From Pseudophaeobacter sp. EL27 (GTDB taxonomy: Bacteria; Pseudomonadota; Alphaproteobacteria; Rhodobacterales; Rhodobacteraceae), in contig NZ_OMPQ01000002.1 in assembly GCF_900313025.1 (NCBI RefSeq), positions 290,073 through 354,072 on the forward strand: a stretch of DNA of 64,000 nucleotides. Reading direction: 5' to 3'. A program made the position numbers and the translations under genes. Shown here one piece after another: positions 1-9,773 of the stretch; position 1 is the stretch's first letter; each line of letters opens with the position of its first letter. The notes beneath the pieces were generated by a model that ran no database searches, had not been told where the DNA came from, and was given only the letters and a program-made list of their open reading frames with translations.

Positions 1-1017
1 GCCGCTCAGCAGCAGGGGTTCGGAGAACTCAACACAAAGGCGCGGCGTGGCACTGTCGCTTTGCACCCGGCTGTCGGTGACTCGAAAGCCGTATTTTTCG
101 ATCATCCGGTCCAGCAGCCGTGCCGTATCGCGGCGCGGTGCGATCTCTTCAGCCAGACGCAGCAGCGGCAACATATCCCGCCCCCGGCCCAGTTTCTCGA
201 GCGCCTGCGCGGCGGCAACCAACCCATTGACCTGAACCACCGCTGATGGGGCCCGCAGATAGGCATTGAGCCCGGCGGAGAGCGCCTGTTGGCGAATTTT
301 ACGTTTGGTGTTGCTCTGGCCATTGCTATGGCGCAGCAGCACAGCGGAATATTCCGCCCAAAGCCCGGCCTCATCACTCAGTGCAACCGCCTGAGCCAGC
401 CAGCGCAGCGCGCCTGTGGTATTGCCGCCGCGGGCTTGGATTTGCGCGGCTGCGACCATGTCTTCCAATGTCGCGCCCTCAGACGGGAAATGGCGTCCAA
501 TCTCTTCGGCGCTCTGATAGGCGCGTTTGAAATCATCCTCCCGCAGGGTGCTCAGCCGCTGAGCGCGCGCTTCTCCCTGAGCCAAAAGAGCCCTGGGCTG
601 AACCTGCTTCAGGGCCGAAATAGCGCCGATGAACTGCGAAGCGGTCTGCATGTCCTGCTTTGGGAAACAGGCGTTGGAACGGGCATTGTAGGAAAACCCG
701 GCGCAGCTGTCCTGGGCACTACAGGCCGCCTGACAAGAGGCCAGATCAGTATCAAACAGCGCCTGCAGGTCCGAGCCGTAATAATCGGTATCCGCAAAGG
801 CCTGATAGCGCAGCGGCGGGATGGCTGGGCCAGCCTGCGCCACAGGGGCAAAGAGGGGCGTAAAACCCGTGGCCAAAATAAGGGCCAGCAGCGCTGATAT
901 ACCTATCAAACGCGGCTCCGACGAGCGCCTGGGTGTAACTTTTCGCGCCTGTTCAAAAACACTCTGACACAGGCCAAGGGTGAAAATAGTGAACCGAGTA
1001 AAAAAACAAACTGGCAT
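1..1017 (-). CDS. Alpha-2-macroglobulin family protein, N-terminal part (cut by window edge)
   Basis: An open minus-strand frame runs from an ATG at 1017 to the window edge without a stop (339 codons). AGGAGG lies 7 bases before the ATG. The N-terminus has an apparent hydrophobic export segment around residues 45-65. A cysteine-rich stretch follows, with spaced Cys and the motif CAGFSYN, which resembles a PAN/Apple domain. Next come helical repeats and the start of a macroglobulin-like beta domain (VTDSRVQSD, CVEFSEPLL). Bacterial alpha-2-macroglobulins are periplasmic or membrane-anchored protease traps; the bait region and any thioester lie outside this window. The family call rests on the resemblance to alphaproteobacterial members with a PAN-like head. 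Divergent from the kinase gene to the right. Confidence 0.72.
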   Translation of the reverse strand, partial: MPVCFFTRFTIFTLGLCQSVFEQARKVTPRRSSEPRLIGISALLALILATGFTPLFAPVAQAGPAIPPLRYQAFADTDYYGSDLQALFDTDLASCQAACSAQDSCAGFSYNARSNACFPKQDMQTASQFIGAISALKQVQPRALLAQGEARAQRLSTLREDDFKRAYQSAEEIGRHFPSEGATLEDMVAAAQIQARGGNTTGALRWLAQAVALSDEAGLWAEYSAVLLRHSNGQSNTKRKIRQQALSAGLNAYLRAPSAVVQVNGLVAAAQALEKLGRGRDMLPLLRLAEEIAPRRDTARLLDRMIEKYGFRVTDSRVQSDSATPRLCVEFSEPLLLSG

Positions 1018-1170
1018 GACGCCCTCCTAAATCACTCACAGGCTGGCACGGGCTTAACACCATAGCAAGAAGTTCACGCGTAAGACTATTGCCGAGACCT
1101 TTGTATTTGCACCCGACGTTCGCCCCTCTTTGGGGAAAACCGTTTCTAATAATTGATGGAGCCCGCAGGG

Positions 1171-3453
1171 ATGAGCCTTGCTGACAAAATCGCAGAAGAA
1201 CGCCGGGGAAGACTGGCGGCAGAGCGGCTGCTTGAACTCAAGCAGGCCGAGCTTTCCGCCGCGAATCGCAAACTTGGCCGCCATGCCCTGGCCCTGACCA
1301 AACAGATTGGTGTAACCCAGGCCGAAGCGGCAACCGTGCGGGAAGAAAATGCCAAGGTAAAATCAGACCTGAGCCAGGCCAATGAAAAAATCGAAACCGC
1401 CGAGCGCAGGCTCTGGCATTCGATCCAGGCCTTTCAGGATGGCTTTGCCTTCTTTGACGCCGACAGCCAGCTCATCGGCGCCAATACTGCCTATCTCAAT
1501 ATTTTTGACGGGTTGGAAGAAGTCACCCCGGGCATATCCTATATGCGCATCTTGCAGATCCTGACCGATGACGGCCTGGTCAACACCGGGGAGATGAAGC
1601 CGGACAGCTGGCGTGCAATGATGAGCGAACGCTGGTTATCGATGTCGCCAGAACCCGTGGTCATCCAGCTTTGGGATGATCGCTATCTGCGCCTAATTGA
1701 CCAACGTGGCCATGGCGGCGATGTGGTGAGCCTGGCGCTCGATATCACATCCTCAGTGCATTACGAGGAAGAGCTGCGCACCGCTCGCGAACGCGCCGAA
1801 GCCGCCAACCGCGCCAAATCGGCCTTCCTGGCCAATATGAGCCACGAGATCCGCACCCCGATGAACGGCGTTGTTGGCATGGCTGAGCTGCTCAACGACA
1901 CCACGCTGAACGACGAGCAAAAACTCTACGCCAATACCATCAAAAACTCGGGCGAAGCGCTGCTGGTCATCATCAATGACGTGCTCGATTATTCCAAAAT
2001 CGAAGCCGACAAGCTGGTGTTGCACGAAGAAGTCTTCGATCTGGAACGCTGCATCCATGAAATTGTCATGCTGTTGCAGCCCACGGCCCGCGACAAGGGG
2101 CTTACCATTCTGGTGGATTATGATCTGTTCCTGCCAACGCAGTTTGTTGGGGATCCGGGGCGCATTCGTCAGGTGCTGACCAATCTGGCCGGTAATGCGG
2201 TGAAGTTCACCAACGAAGGCCATGTGACCCTGCGCGTGACGGGCATTTCTGACCCGGAGGAAGGCACCTGTGCGGTGCATTGCATGATCGAAGATACCGG
2301 TATTGGTATCCCGGAAGAGAAAATCGACCACGTCTTTGGGGAATTCAACCAGGTCGAGGACGAGCGCAATCGCAAGTTCGAAGGCACCGGCCTGGGGCTG
2401 GCGATCTCACGGCGCCTGATTGAATTGATGGAGGGTGAAATCTGGGTCGAAAGCGACGAAGGCAAGGGCTCGTGCTTTGGCTTCCGTATTCCCCTGCCCA
2501 TCGTCGGAGGGGCACCAAAGGCCACGCCCAAGCTCCCGAACAGCATACGACATATCCTGTTGGTGGACGAATCCGCCCTCAACAGCGAAATCCATCAACG
2601 ACAGTTGATGTTGATGGGCGTCGAGACAACAACCGCAGACAGCGTCTCTGACGCCATGTCAAAGATGAATATCGGCGTCGATTTGGTTCTGGCCGACCAT
2701 TCCATTGCCGGTGGCGGGGGATTGGAGCTGGCCCGTCAGTTGCGGCAAAGCAAATGGGCCAACATCCCAATGATCATGCTCTGCTCCAATCCGCATGAAC
2801 ATCCCGAAGATGAAATCGAAGATCTCGCTGTGGAACTGCTGCCGCGTCCCACCCCGCGTGATGAGTTGTTTGCCAAGCTTGAAAACCTCGGCAATGCGCT
2901 GATGCAAAACCCGGCCTCTGCCGAGCCCGAAAATCAAGCTGCGCCAGAAACAGAGGCAGGAACCAGGCCCCAGACCCTGGAAGAGGCCTATGCTGCCGAC
3001 AATGCCACCGCCCCTCCTCTGCCCGATCCAGAGCCCAGCGGCGCAAGGCAGATGCGTATACTGGCGGCTGAAGACAACAGGACCAATCAGCTGGTCTTCC
3101 GCAAGATGGTCAAGGACCTCAACATCGAGTTGAAATTTGCCAACAATGGCGTCGAAGCCGTGGAGCTTTATCAGTCCTTTGAACCGGACCTGATCTTTAT
3201 GGATATTTCCATGCCGGAAATGGATGGCAAAGAGGCGACAGGAGAAATCCGTAAGCTGGAAGCGCTGACCGGGCGTCACGTGCCTATCGTCGCGCTAACA
3301 GCCCATGCCATGACCGGGGATTCCGACGGCATTCTTGCCGCCGGGCTGGATCACTACTTGACCAAACCGCTGCGCAAGGCGGTCATTCTGGAACGCATCA
3401 TGCAGCATGTCTCGGAAGAGTTCCAAGAGGTGGAGACCACCTCAGCCGCATAA
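1171..3453 (+). CDS. Hybrid sensor histidine kinase with two receiver domains
   Basis: A cytoplasmic-type signalling protein of about 760 residues with no membrane segment. Order: a charged coiled coil (about 1-75), a PAS-like sensor (about 80-190), a HisKA domain with the phosphoacceptor His near residue 225 ([12 protein letters not shown]), an HATPase domain ([20 protein letters not shown]), and two receivers. Receiver 1 is degenerate: it keeps an Asp in LVLADHSI, but the conserved Thr and Lys positions read Cys and Arg (MLCSN, LLPRPT). Receiver 2 looks functional ([16 protein letters not shown] with Asp near 678, LTAHA, LTKPLR). Upstream in-frame starts TTG 1153 and ATG 1156 lack a ribosome site; ATG 1171 has GGAG nine bases upstream. 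No Hpt or output gene is adjacent, so the target is unknown. Confidence 0.88.
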   Translation: MSLADKIAEERRGRLAAERLLELKQAELSAANRKLGRHALALTKQIGVTQAEAATVREENAKVKSDLSQANEKIETAERRLWHSIQAFQDGFAFFDADSQLIGANTAYLNIFDGLEEVTPGISYMRILQILTDDGLVNTGEMKPDSWRAMMSERWLSMSPEPVVIQLWDDRYLRLIDQRGHGGDVVSLALDITSSVHYEEELRTARERAEAANRAKSAFLANMSHEIRTPMNGVVGMAELLNDTTLNDEQKLYANTIKNSGEALLVIINDVLDYSKIEADKLVLHEEVFDLERCIHEIVMLLQPTARDKGLTILVDYDLFLPTQFVGDPGRIRQVLTNLAGNAVKFTNEGHVTLRVTGISDPEEGTCAVHCMIEDTGIGIPEEKIDHVFGEFNQVEDERNRKFEGTGLGLAISRRLIELMEGEIWVESDEGKGSCFGFRIPLPIVGGAPKATPKLPNSIRHILLVDESALNSEIHQRQLMLMGVETTTADSVSDAMSKMNIGVDLVLADHSIAGGGGLELARQLRQSKWANIPMIMLCSNPHEHPEDEIEDLAVELLPRPTPRDELFAKLENLGNALMQNPASAEPENQAAPETEAGTRPQTLEEAYAADNATAPPLPDPEPSGARQMRILAAEDNRTNQLVFRKMVKDLNIELKFANNGVEAVELYQSFEPDLIFMDISMPEMDGKEATGEIRKLEALTGRHVPIVALTAHAMTGDSDGILAAGLDHYLTKPLRKAVILERIMQHVSEEFQEVETTSAA

Positions 3454-3461
3454 GAGCGCGT

Positions 3462-4232
3462 TCAACCCGCGGGCTGACGCAGGAATACCGGTTTCATCGG
3501 TTCCGACAGCTGTGGTTGATAGGCATAGCCGCCGCTGTCAAAATCCTGCAGAGCTGCCACATCTGAAATCCGGTTTTGAATCACATAGCGCGCCATCGCG
3601 CCCCGGGCCCGTTTGGCATAAAAGCTCACCACCTTGAGGGTGCCATTCTTGTCTTCCATAAAGACCGGCGTCACCACCTGCGGCTTCAGCGCCTTCAGGT
3701 CGACGGCGCCAAAATACTCCTGGCTGGCGCAGTTCACCAGGACCTGAGCGCCGACCTCTTCGGCCTGGGCATTCAGCGCCTCAGCAATCTGGCTGCCCCA
3801 ATATTCATAAAGGTTCTTGCCGCGCGGGTTTTTCAGACGTGAGCCCATTTCCAGCCGGTAAGGCTGCAGCGCATCCAGCGGACGCAGCAACCCGTAAAGC
3901 CCGGACAGAATGCGGAAATGATCCTGTGCCCAGGCCATTTCCTCAGGCTCCAATGACGCGGCTTCCAACCCCTGATAGGTGTCGCCCGCAAAGGCCAGCG
4001 CGGCGGGGCGCAGATCCGTCGCCTTTGGATCATCTTGGAAATCGCGAAAGCGGTTGTAGTTCAGCTTGGCCAGATCTTCGCTGATATGCATCAGCTTCAT
4101 CAGCTCCGACACCGTGAGGTCGCGCGCAACGGCGTTCAATGCGATGGCATCGCTCTGAAAGGCGGGGAAGGTCATCTCCTGATCCCGCTCCGACCAATCC
4201 AGCTTCTTGGCCGGGGATACCACTACCAGCAT
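3462..4232 (-). CDS. yaaA: Peroxide stress protein YaaA (DUF328/UPF0246)
   Basis: The 256-residue product begins with LVVVSPAKKLDW and contains VSFYAKRARG, both characteristic of YaaA. In E. coli, YaaA is induced by OxyR and limits intracellular free iron and DNA damage during hydrogen peroxide stress; its structure binds DNA. The start is well supported by AAGGAG before the ATG. It lies 41 bases downstream of recQ on the same strand, so the two may be co-transcribed, linking iron/oxidative protection with DNA repair. The convergent kinase gene ends only 8 bases away, leaving no room for a separate terminator. Length is normal for the family. Confidence 0.93.
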   Translation of the reverse strand: MLVVVSPAKKLDWSERDQEMTFPAFQSDAIALNAVARDLTVSELMKLMHISEDLAKLNYNRFRDFQDDPKATDLRPAALAFAGDTYQGLEAASLEPEEMAWAQDHFRILSGLYGLLRPLDALQPYRLEMGSRLKNPRGKNLYEYWGSQIAEALNAQAEEVGAQVLVNCASQEYFGAVDLKALKPQVVTPVFMEDKNGTLKVVSFYAKRARGAMARYVIQNRISDVAALQDFDSGGYAYQPQLSEPMKPVFLRQPAG

Positions 4233-4273
4233 CGCGCGCTCCTTTGTTTCCGATTTGTTTCCTTTTTCCAGAC

Positions 4274-6346
4274 TTAATCAGTCTGGCGCAAAACGTCCAG
4301 AAAGGCGGGCAAAAATCTCTCTGCCCGGCGCTCGCCCAACAGCATTGTGATGCCGCGTGTGTCCTCGGCCCGCATCTGCGCCAGCTTTGCCAGCATGGCA
4401 GCCGGACAACTGAGCGGCTTCAGGGTGCCGCATGCGCCGCGGATTAAACCGGTCTGGACCTCCATGAGGGCATCATAGGTTGATCCCGCCCCGGCCCGTG
4501 TTGCCAGTTTGCGCCGCTGGGGGTGCAGCGGTTCTACCGCGCCAGTGATGACCTCGAGGAACTCATCGCCGTAGCGCTCCAGTTTCTTGGCCCCAACACC
4601 GCCAATCCGTGCCATCTGATCCAGGGTTTCCGGGCGGGTTTCGGCCATCTCGATCAGGGTCTTGTCGTTGAACACCACATAGGCCGGCACTTTCTGCGCC
4701 TCAGCCAGCGCCCGGCGTTTGGCCTTCAGGGCCGACAGCAGTGGCGCGTCTTCTTCCGAGACCAGCATCTTGACCGCCGGACGGCGCTCGGCCGATTTGA
4801 TGGTGTCCTTGCGCAGGGAGATCTGCGCATCGCCCTTCAGCACCGGCAATGCCGCCTCTGTCATCCGCAGGGCCCCATGGCGTTGGGGATCCGGGCGTAC
4901 CAGATCATGCCCCATCATCTGGCGAAACACTGCCTGCCACTGGCGCTTGCTGTATTCCTTGCCACAGCCAAAGACCGACAGATCATTATGACCCTTTTCC
5001 CGCACCCGATCGGTCTCATTGCCATAGAGAATGTCGATAAGGTGCCCAGCGCCATAGGTCTCATTGGTGCGCAGGATGGCCGAGAGCGCCTTGCGCACCG
5101 CCGTGGTGCCGTCAAAGACCTCTACCGGGGTGTCGCAGAGATCACAGTTGCCGCAGGGGTCCGAGTCTTCTTCAAAATATCCCAGGAGGGTCTGGCGCCG
5201 ACATGTCAGCGCCTCGGCCAGACCCAGTAGCGCATTCAGCCGCCCATGATCGGCAGCGCGGCGCTCGGGTGGGGCCAGACCTTCATCGATCTGACTGCGC
5301 CGCAACCGGATGTCATCAGATCCAAACAGGGTCAGGGTTTCCGCAGGGGCCCCGTCGCGACCCGCGCGGCCAATTTCCTGGTAGTAGGATTCGATGGATT
5401 TGGGCAAATCCGCATGGGCCACCCAGCGGATGTCGGGCTTATCTATCCCCATACCAAAGGCCACGGTGGCCACCACAATCAGGCCATCCTCGCGGGCAAA
5501 ACGCGTTTCCACGTCCCGCCGCTCCCCGGCCTCCATGCCACCGTGGTAGTGGCAGGCGGCGTGACCAGCGTCACGCAGGGCGCGGGCCAAGTCTTCGGTC
5601 TTGGCGCGGGTGCCGCAATAGACGATGCCGGACTGCCCTTTGCGGGCTGCTGCAAACTCCAGGATTTGACGGCGCGGCCCGTCCTTGGCGCCAAAGGCCA
5701 AGTGGATATTGGGCCGGTCGAACCCCCGCAGAAAGGCGCGCGGCGCATGGCCATCAAACAGCTTGCGAATGATCTCTTCGCGGGTCTCTGAATCGGCGGT
5801 GGCGGTAAAGGCCGCCAGTGGCACATCCAGTGCCTGACGCAGCTCGCCGATGCGCAGGTAATCGGGGCGGAAATCATGGCCCCATTGGCTGACACAATGG
5901 GCCTCATCCACAGCGATCAGGCTGACATTGATGCGCTGCAACATGTTCAGGGTCGACCCCGAAGCCAGCCGTTCCGGCGCCATGTACAGGAGCTTCAGCG
6001 CACCGGATTCGATGGATTGCCAGACGGCTTCGGTCTCTTCTTCGGTATTGCCAGAGGTGAGCGCCCCTGCCGTGACGCCAACGGCTTGCAGCGCCCGCAC
6101 CTGATCGCGCATCAGGGCAATCAGCGGTGAGATCACTACGGTGATGCCAGCGCGTTGCAGGGCGGGCAGTTGGAAGCACAGCGATTTGCCACCGCCCGTG
6201 GGCATAATCGCCAACACGTTTTCGCCGCGCGTTACCGCCTCAACGATCTCTTCCTGACCTGGGCGAAAGGCATCAAAGCCAAAAATCTCACGCAGCAGCG
6301 GAGTGGCTGTGCCCTCCGTTTCGGTGATCGCTTGCGCGGCTGTCAT
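4274..6346 (-). CDS. recQ: ATP-dependent DNA helicase RecQ
   Basis: A 690-residue superfamily 2 helicase that unwinds DNA 3' to 5' in recombination and fork repair. Walker A is MPTGGGKSLCFQLP, the DEAH box is VDEAHCVSQWGHDFRPDY, and motif VI includes QEIGRAGRDG. The zinc-binding cysteines are in CRRQTLLGYF and PCGNCDLC, followed by an RQC winged helix and an HRDC domain (RIGGVGAKKLERYG). About 80 extra residues after the HRDC domain make it longer than E. coli RecQ. The frame could extend upstream to 6550, but the ATG at 6346 has GAGG eight bases upstream and begins just before the conserved helicase region. It sits between the YggT gene and yaaA, all on the minus strand. Confidence 0.95.
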   Translation of the reverse strand: MTAAQAITETEGTATPLLREIFGFDAFRPGQEEIVEAVTRGENVLAIMPTGGGKSLCFQLPALQRAGITVVISPLIALMRDQVRALQAVGVTAGALTSGNTEEETEAVWQSIESGALKLLYMAPERLASGSTLNMLQRINVSLIAVDEAHCVSQWGHDFRPDYLRIGELRQALDVPLAAFTATADSETREEIIRKLFDGHAPRAFLRGFDRPNIHLAFGAKDGPRRQILEFAAARKGQSGIVYCGTRAKTEDLARALRDAGHAACHYHGGMEAGERRDVETRFAREDGLIVVATVAFGMGIDKPDIRWVAHADLPKSIESYYQEIGRAGRDGAPAETLTLFGSDDIRLRRSQIDEGLAPPERRAADHGRLNALLGLAEALTCRRQTLLGYFEEDSDPCGNCDLCDTPVEVFDGTTAVRKALSAILRTNETYGAGHLIDILYGNETDRVREKGHNDLSVFGCGKEYSKRQWQAVFRQMMGHDLVRPDPQRHGALRMTEAALPVLKGDAQISLRKDTIKSAERRPAVKMLVSEEDAPLLSALKAKRRALAEAQKVPAYVVFNDKTLIEMAETRPETLDQMARIGGVGAKKLERYGDEFLEVITGAVEPLHPQRRKLATRAGAGSTYDALMEVQTGLIRGACGTLKPLSCPAAMLAKLAQMRAEDTRGITMLLGERRAERFLPAFLDVLRQTD

Positions 6347-6424
6347 GGAGTGGGACCTCGTTGGGTGCGGCTGCTCTGATTTGAGCGCCACAATCCCACA
6401 GGTCGATTCGGGCGGCAAGAGCAA

Positions 6425-6449
6425 GGGGCAAAGCTTTACGCTTCGCCCC
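6425..6449 (-). terminator. Hairpin between YggT gene and recQ
   Basis: Two 10-base arms (6425-6434 and 6440-6449) pair completely with one G-T wobble around a 5-base loop. On the minus strand it follows the YggT gene and precedes recQ. There is no strong T tract, so it may be a weak terminator, an attenuator or an mRNA 3' end stabiliser. Confidence 0.4.
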
Positions 6450-6503
6450 CTTGGTTTTATCCACATCATCCGCTGAAACAGCCCAAACAGGCCACCAGAG
6501 GGC

Positions 6504-6791
6504 CTAGTAGAATGCGGCCATGTTGTTCTGGATGATGATGCGCAGGGCATAGACCGCGATCAGCACCACCAGCGGCGCCAGATCAATGCCGCTCATATTG
6601 GGCATAATGCGGCGCACCGGCGCGTAAAGCGGCTCGAGAATACGCTGCAGCATGTACCAGATCTGGCTCACCAGCTGCTGTTGCAGGTTCAGCACCTGGA
6701 AATTGATCAGCCAGCTCATGATCACATGAGCGATGATGAAGAACCAGACGATGTCCAGGATCAGCAGCAGAATTTGGAACAGAGAGAGCAT
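6504..6791 (-). CDS. YggT family integral membrane protein
   Basis: A 95-residue protein with two hydrophobic segments (about residues 3-27 and 70-90) separated by an amphipathic stretch containing EPLYAPVRRIMPNMSGIDLAP, the signature of the YggT family. Members are small inner-membrane proteins often near cell-division or recombination genes; E. coli YggT has been linked to osmotic or ion homeostasis, but the biochemical role is not settled. AGAGG lies just upstream of the ATG. The gene is divergent from the thioesterase gene, so a bidirectional promoter probably occupies 6792-6923. Confidence 0.9.
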   Translation of the reverse strand: MLSLFQILLLILDIVWFFIIAHVIMSWLINFQVLNLQQQLVSQIWYMLQRILEPLYAPVRRIMPNMSGIDLAPLVVLIAVYALRIIIQNNMAAFY

Positions 6792-6923
6792 TCTTTACCT
6801 CTTTGGAATAGCAGCCCTACAGGTAAGCAGCCCTGTGCCTATGTGCAAGGCTTCCGCGAGGTTGCGGTTGACCATTGGTTAATCGGTGGCAAGAGGGGCA
6901 CAACTCGACAAGAAAGACTGCAT

Positions 6924-7472
6924 ATGTTTCCGATTTTTCGCCTGATCAAAGACCTGCTGGAGGCGCGCCGCATGGCGCCGCTGGATCTGACTGAAACCCA
7001 TGTCTCCAACCATATCTGCTGGCCCTGGGATCTGGATATCTGGCTGGAGCTGAACAATGGCCGCGCCATGACCCTTTATGATCTGGGCCGCACCATGCAG
7101 GCCCAGCGCGTTGGGCTGATCAGCGCCCTGCGTCAGAACCGCTGGGGCATGACCGTGGCGGGCTCTTCCGTGCGGTTTCGCCAGCGCATCCGCGGCTTTG
7201 AACGGTTTGAAATGCGCAGCCGCGCGGTGGCCTGGGATGACAAATTCATCTACCTGGAACAGTCGATGTGGAAAAAGAACGGCAGTTGCGCCAGCCATGT
7301 GATGCTGCGCACTGCACTCACTGACAAAGATGGCATCGTGTCTCCTACTCGGGTGCTTGCGGCCATGGGCCGCGCAGACCAGCAGCCTTTTGAGATGCCC
7401 GACTGGATCGATGCCTGGCGCGCAGCGGACGCGCAACGTCCCTGGCCACCAATGCAAGATACCCTTGCCTAG
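6924..7472 (+). CDS. Acyl-CoA thioesterase family protein (hot-dog fold, THEM6-like)
   Basis: The 182-residue product resembles the thioesterase-like proteins with the pattern ETHVSNHICWPWDLDIWLEL near the N-terminus and FERFEMRSRAVAWDDKFIYLEQ in the middle. The latter strand-helix pattern is typical of a single hot-dog domain that hydrolyses acyl-CoA esters. The substrate cannot be predicted. The reading frame is open from 6681, but the ATG at 6924 matches the start of the recognisable domain; earlier codons overlap the divergent YggT gene. It ends 59 bases before the MFS permease gene and may be co-transcribed with it. Confidence 0.75.
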   Translation: MFPIFRLIKDLLEARRMAPLDLTETHVSNHICWPWDLDIWLELNNGRAMTLYDLGRTMQAQRVGLISALRQNRWGMTVAGSSVRFRQRIRGFERFEMRSRAVAWDDKFIYLEQSMWKKNGSCASHVMLRTALTDKDGIVSPTRVLAAMGRADQQPFEMPDWIDAWRAADAQRPWPPMQDTLA

Positions 7473-7531
7473 CGCGCTATGTGCCTGTCTTATCGCAGAT
7501 AATGAAAATAATGCGGACAGGCAGGGACAGA

Positions 7532-8896
7532 ATGAGCGAAATTTCAACGCGCAAGCGCATTTGGGGCTGGTGGTTCTTTGACTGGGCCAGCCAGCCCTAT
7601 CACACGCTGCTGGTGACCTTTGTCTTTGGTCCCTTCTTTGCCGCCGTTGCCGCAGGCTATTTTATGGGAGAAGGTCTGGAACCCGAAGCGGCCAAGGCCC
7701 AGGCCCAGGCCCTGTGGTCGATTGGCATGACCGTTACCGGGCTGATGATCGGTTTTGGCGCACCTTTCATTGGTGCCCTGGCAGATATCTCCGGACGCAA
7801 ACGACCCTGGTTGATTGGCTTTTCGCTGATGTATGTGCTCGGCGCCTGGGGGATCTGGTATTCGGACCCAGCAGGCAGCAACCTGTGGTGGATGCTGGTG
7901 ACCTTTGGCTTTGGCTTCATCGGCGCAGAATTTGCGCTGATCTTTGCCAATTCGCAGCTGCCCAGCCTCGGCGATAAAGACGATGTTGGCGCCATCTCCG
8001 GCTCCGGCTTTGCCTTTGGCTATCTGGGAGGCGTGTTGGCGCTGTTCATCATGTTGCTGCTGTTTGTGGAACAGGGCAGCGGCAAAACCCTAATCGGTCT
8101 GGACCCTGTGCTGGGGCTGAATGCCGAGACCCGCGAAGGCACCCGCGCAGTGGGGCCCTTTACAGCCCTGTGGTTCGTTACCTTTATGGTGCCCTATTTC
8201 CTCTGGGTCAAAGACGACGCTGGCACCGGCAAGCGCGGCACACTGGGGCAGGCCGTTTCCCTGGTGGTTTCCTCAGTAAAGGCCCTGCGATACCGGGGCA
8301 GCCTGGCGCGCTACCTTGGGTCGTCTATGTTGTACCGGGACGCACTGAATGGGCTTTATGGATTTGGTGGGGTCTATGCCGCACTGGTGTTGGGCTGGGA
8401 AATCACCCTTATCGGCATCTTTGGCATCATCTCGGCCATTGCCGCCGCAGCCTTTAGTTGGGTCGGCGGCTTAGCCGACAAACGCTATGGTCCCAAACCC
8501 GTCATCGTCACCGCGATCCTGGTGCTGACGCTGGTCTGCATTACCGTGGTGAACATGTCACGCGAGTCGCTCTTTGGTATGCCCCTTGCAGAAGGCTCCA
8601 AATTGCCGGATGCAATCTTCTTTGGCTGCGGCATGCTGATCGGCGGTTTCGGCGGAATTTTGCAGGCTGCCAGCCGCAGCCTGATGGTGCGCCATACCGA
8701 TCCTGCAAAGGCGACTGAGAGCTTTGGCCTCTATGGCCTGTCAGGGCGCGCCACTGCCTTTTTGGCGCCGGGGCTGATTGGGCTTGCCACAACCGTGACC
8801 GGTAGCGCACGATTGGGCATTAGCCCGGTGATTTTTCTGTTTATCCTCGGGTTGATCGTGTTGTACCGGGTCAAGGCAGAAGGAGATCAGAGTTGA
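7532..8896 (+). CDS. MFS permease, UMF1/Atg22-like
   Basis: A polytopic membrane protein of 454 residues with about 12 hydrophobic segments. The N-terminal IWGWWFFDWASQPYHTLL and the loop ADISGRKRPWL are typical of the UMF1 (Atg22-like) branch of the major facilitator superfamily. In yeast the related Atg22 exports amino acids from the vacuole; the bacterial substrates are unknown. The ATG at 7532 is preceded by CAGGGA, which makes it preferable to the in-frame start at 7481. Its stop codon overlaps the TTG start of mepA, so the two are translationally coupled. Confidence 0.85.
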   Translation: MSEISTRKRIWGWWFFDWASQPYHTLLVTFVFGPFFAAVAAGYFMGEGLEPEAAKAQAQALWSIGMTVTGLMIGFGAPFIGALADISGRKRPWLIGFSLMYVLGAWGIWYSDPAGSNLWWMLVTFGFGFIGAEFALIFANSQLPSLGDKDDVGAISGSGFAFGYLGGVLALFIMLLLFVEQGSGKTLIGLDPVLGLNAETREGTRAVGPFTALWFVTFMVPYFLWVKDDAGTGKRGTLGQAVSLVVSSVKALRYRGSLARYLGSSMLYRDALNGLYGFGGVYAALVLGWEITLIGIFGIISAIAAAAFSWVGGLADKRYGPKPVIVTAILVLTLVCITVVNMSRESLFGMPLAEGSKLPDAIFFGCGMLIGGFGGILQAASRSLMVRHTDPAKATESFGLYGLSGRATAFLAPGLIGLATTVTGSARLGISPVIFLFILGLIVLYRVKAEGDQS

Positions 8897-9762
8897 GACT
8901 GCTGTTAGCGAGTTTTTGTTTAGTCATTGCGGGTCTCACCACCGCCGATGCTGCCACCCCGGCCAAGCAGCTGTTTGGCGCCAAGGATAGTGGATCACAA
9001 CAGGCTCCGGCCGCCTATGGTTCTTATGCCAAAGGCTGTGTCGCCGGCGCAGTCCAGCTGCCGGAAACCGGACCGACCTGGCAGGCCATGCGGCTTAGCC
9101 GCAATCGCAACTGGGGTCATCCCGAAACCATCAGCTTTATAGAAAAGCTCAGCCGGGTGGCGGCCAGCCAGCCGGGCTGGAACGGGCTTTATATTGGCGA
9201 TATCAGCCAGCCGCGCGGCGGGCCTATGTTGTCAGGCCATCGCAGCCATCAAATGGGGCTGGATATCGATATCTGGATGCGCCCGGCCGATAAGCTGACC
9301 TATAGCCGGGCCCAGCGCGAAAAGATCTCCTCCATCTCGATGCGGCGCAGCAATGGTGCCTTTGTCAATTCCGATTGGACCCGCGCCCATCACGAGATCA
9401 TCAAGGCTGCCGCCTCTGACAAACGTGTGGCACGGATCTTTGTCTTCCCCGGTGCCAAGGTGCAGATGTGCAAGGACGCCAAGGGCGACCGGCGCTGGCT
9501 GCGCAAAATCCGCCCCTGGTGGGGCCATCACTATCATTTCCATGTGCGCCTCGCCTGCCCCAAGGGGGCCAGCGGCTGCGTTAATCAGGATCGCCCACCG
9601 CGCGGCGATGGCTGTGACGCGGCGCAGAAATGGGTTGATGATATCTTGAACCCGCCCCCGCCAAAGCCAGCGGACCCCAATGCCCCGGCTCCCAAACCCC
9701 GGCGGGAATACACCCTCACGGATCTGCCCAAACAATGCGCAGCTGTATTGAACGCAAACTGA
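8893..9762 (+). CDS. mepA: Penicillin-insensitive murein endopeptidase MepA (peptidase M74)
   Basis: A 289-residue periplasmic LAS-type metallopeptidase that cleaves D-Ala-mDAP cross-links in peptidoglycan. A signal peptide (about 1-20) ends at TADAA. The zinc-site motifs are GHRSHQMGLDIDIW and WGHHYHFHVRLACP. Conserved cysteines (CVAG, MCKD, ACPKG) fit the disulfides known in MepA. The start is a TTG that overlaps the preceding stop codon (TTGA), with AGAAGGAG at the right distance, so it uses a rare start codon. A Pro-rich segment near residues 250-275 precedes the C-terminal tail, which contains the last cysteine. Confidence 0.94.
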   Translation: MRLLLASFCLVIAGLTTADAATPAKQLFGAKDSGSQQAPAAYGSYAKGCVAGAVQLPETGPTWQAMRLSRNRNWGHPETISFIEKLSRVAASQPGWNGLYIGDISQPRGGPMLSGHRSHQMGLDIDIWMRPADKLTYSRAQREKISSISMRRSNGAFVNSDWTRAHHEIIKAAASDKRVARIFVFPGAKVQMCKDAKGDRRWLRKIRPWWGHHYHFHVRLACPKGASGCVNQDRPPRGDGCDAAQKWVDDILNPPPPKPADPNAPAPKPRREYTLTDLPKQCAAVLNAN

Positions 9763-9773
9763 GTTAGGCCAGG

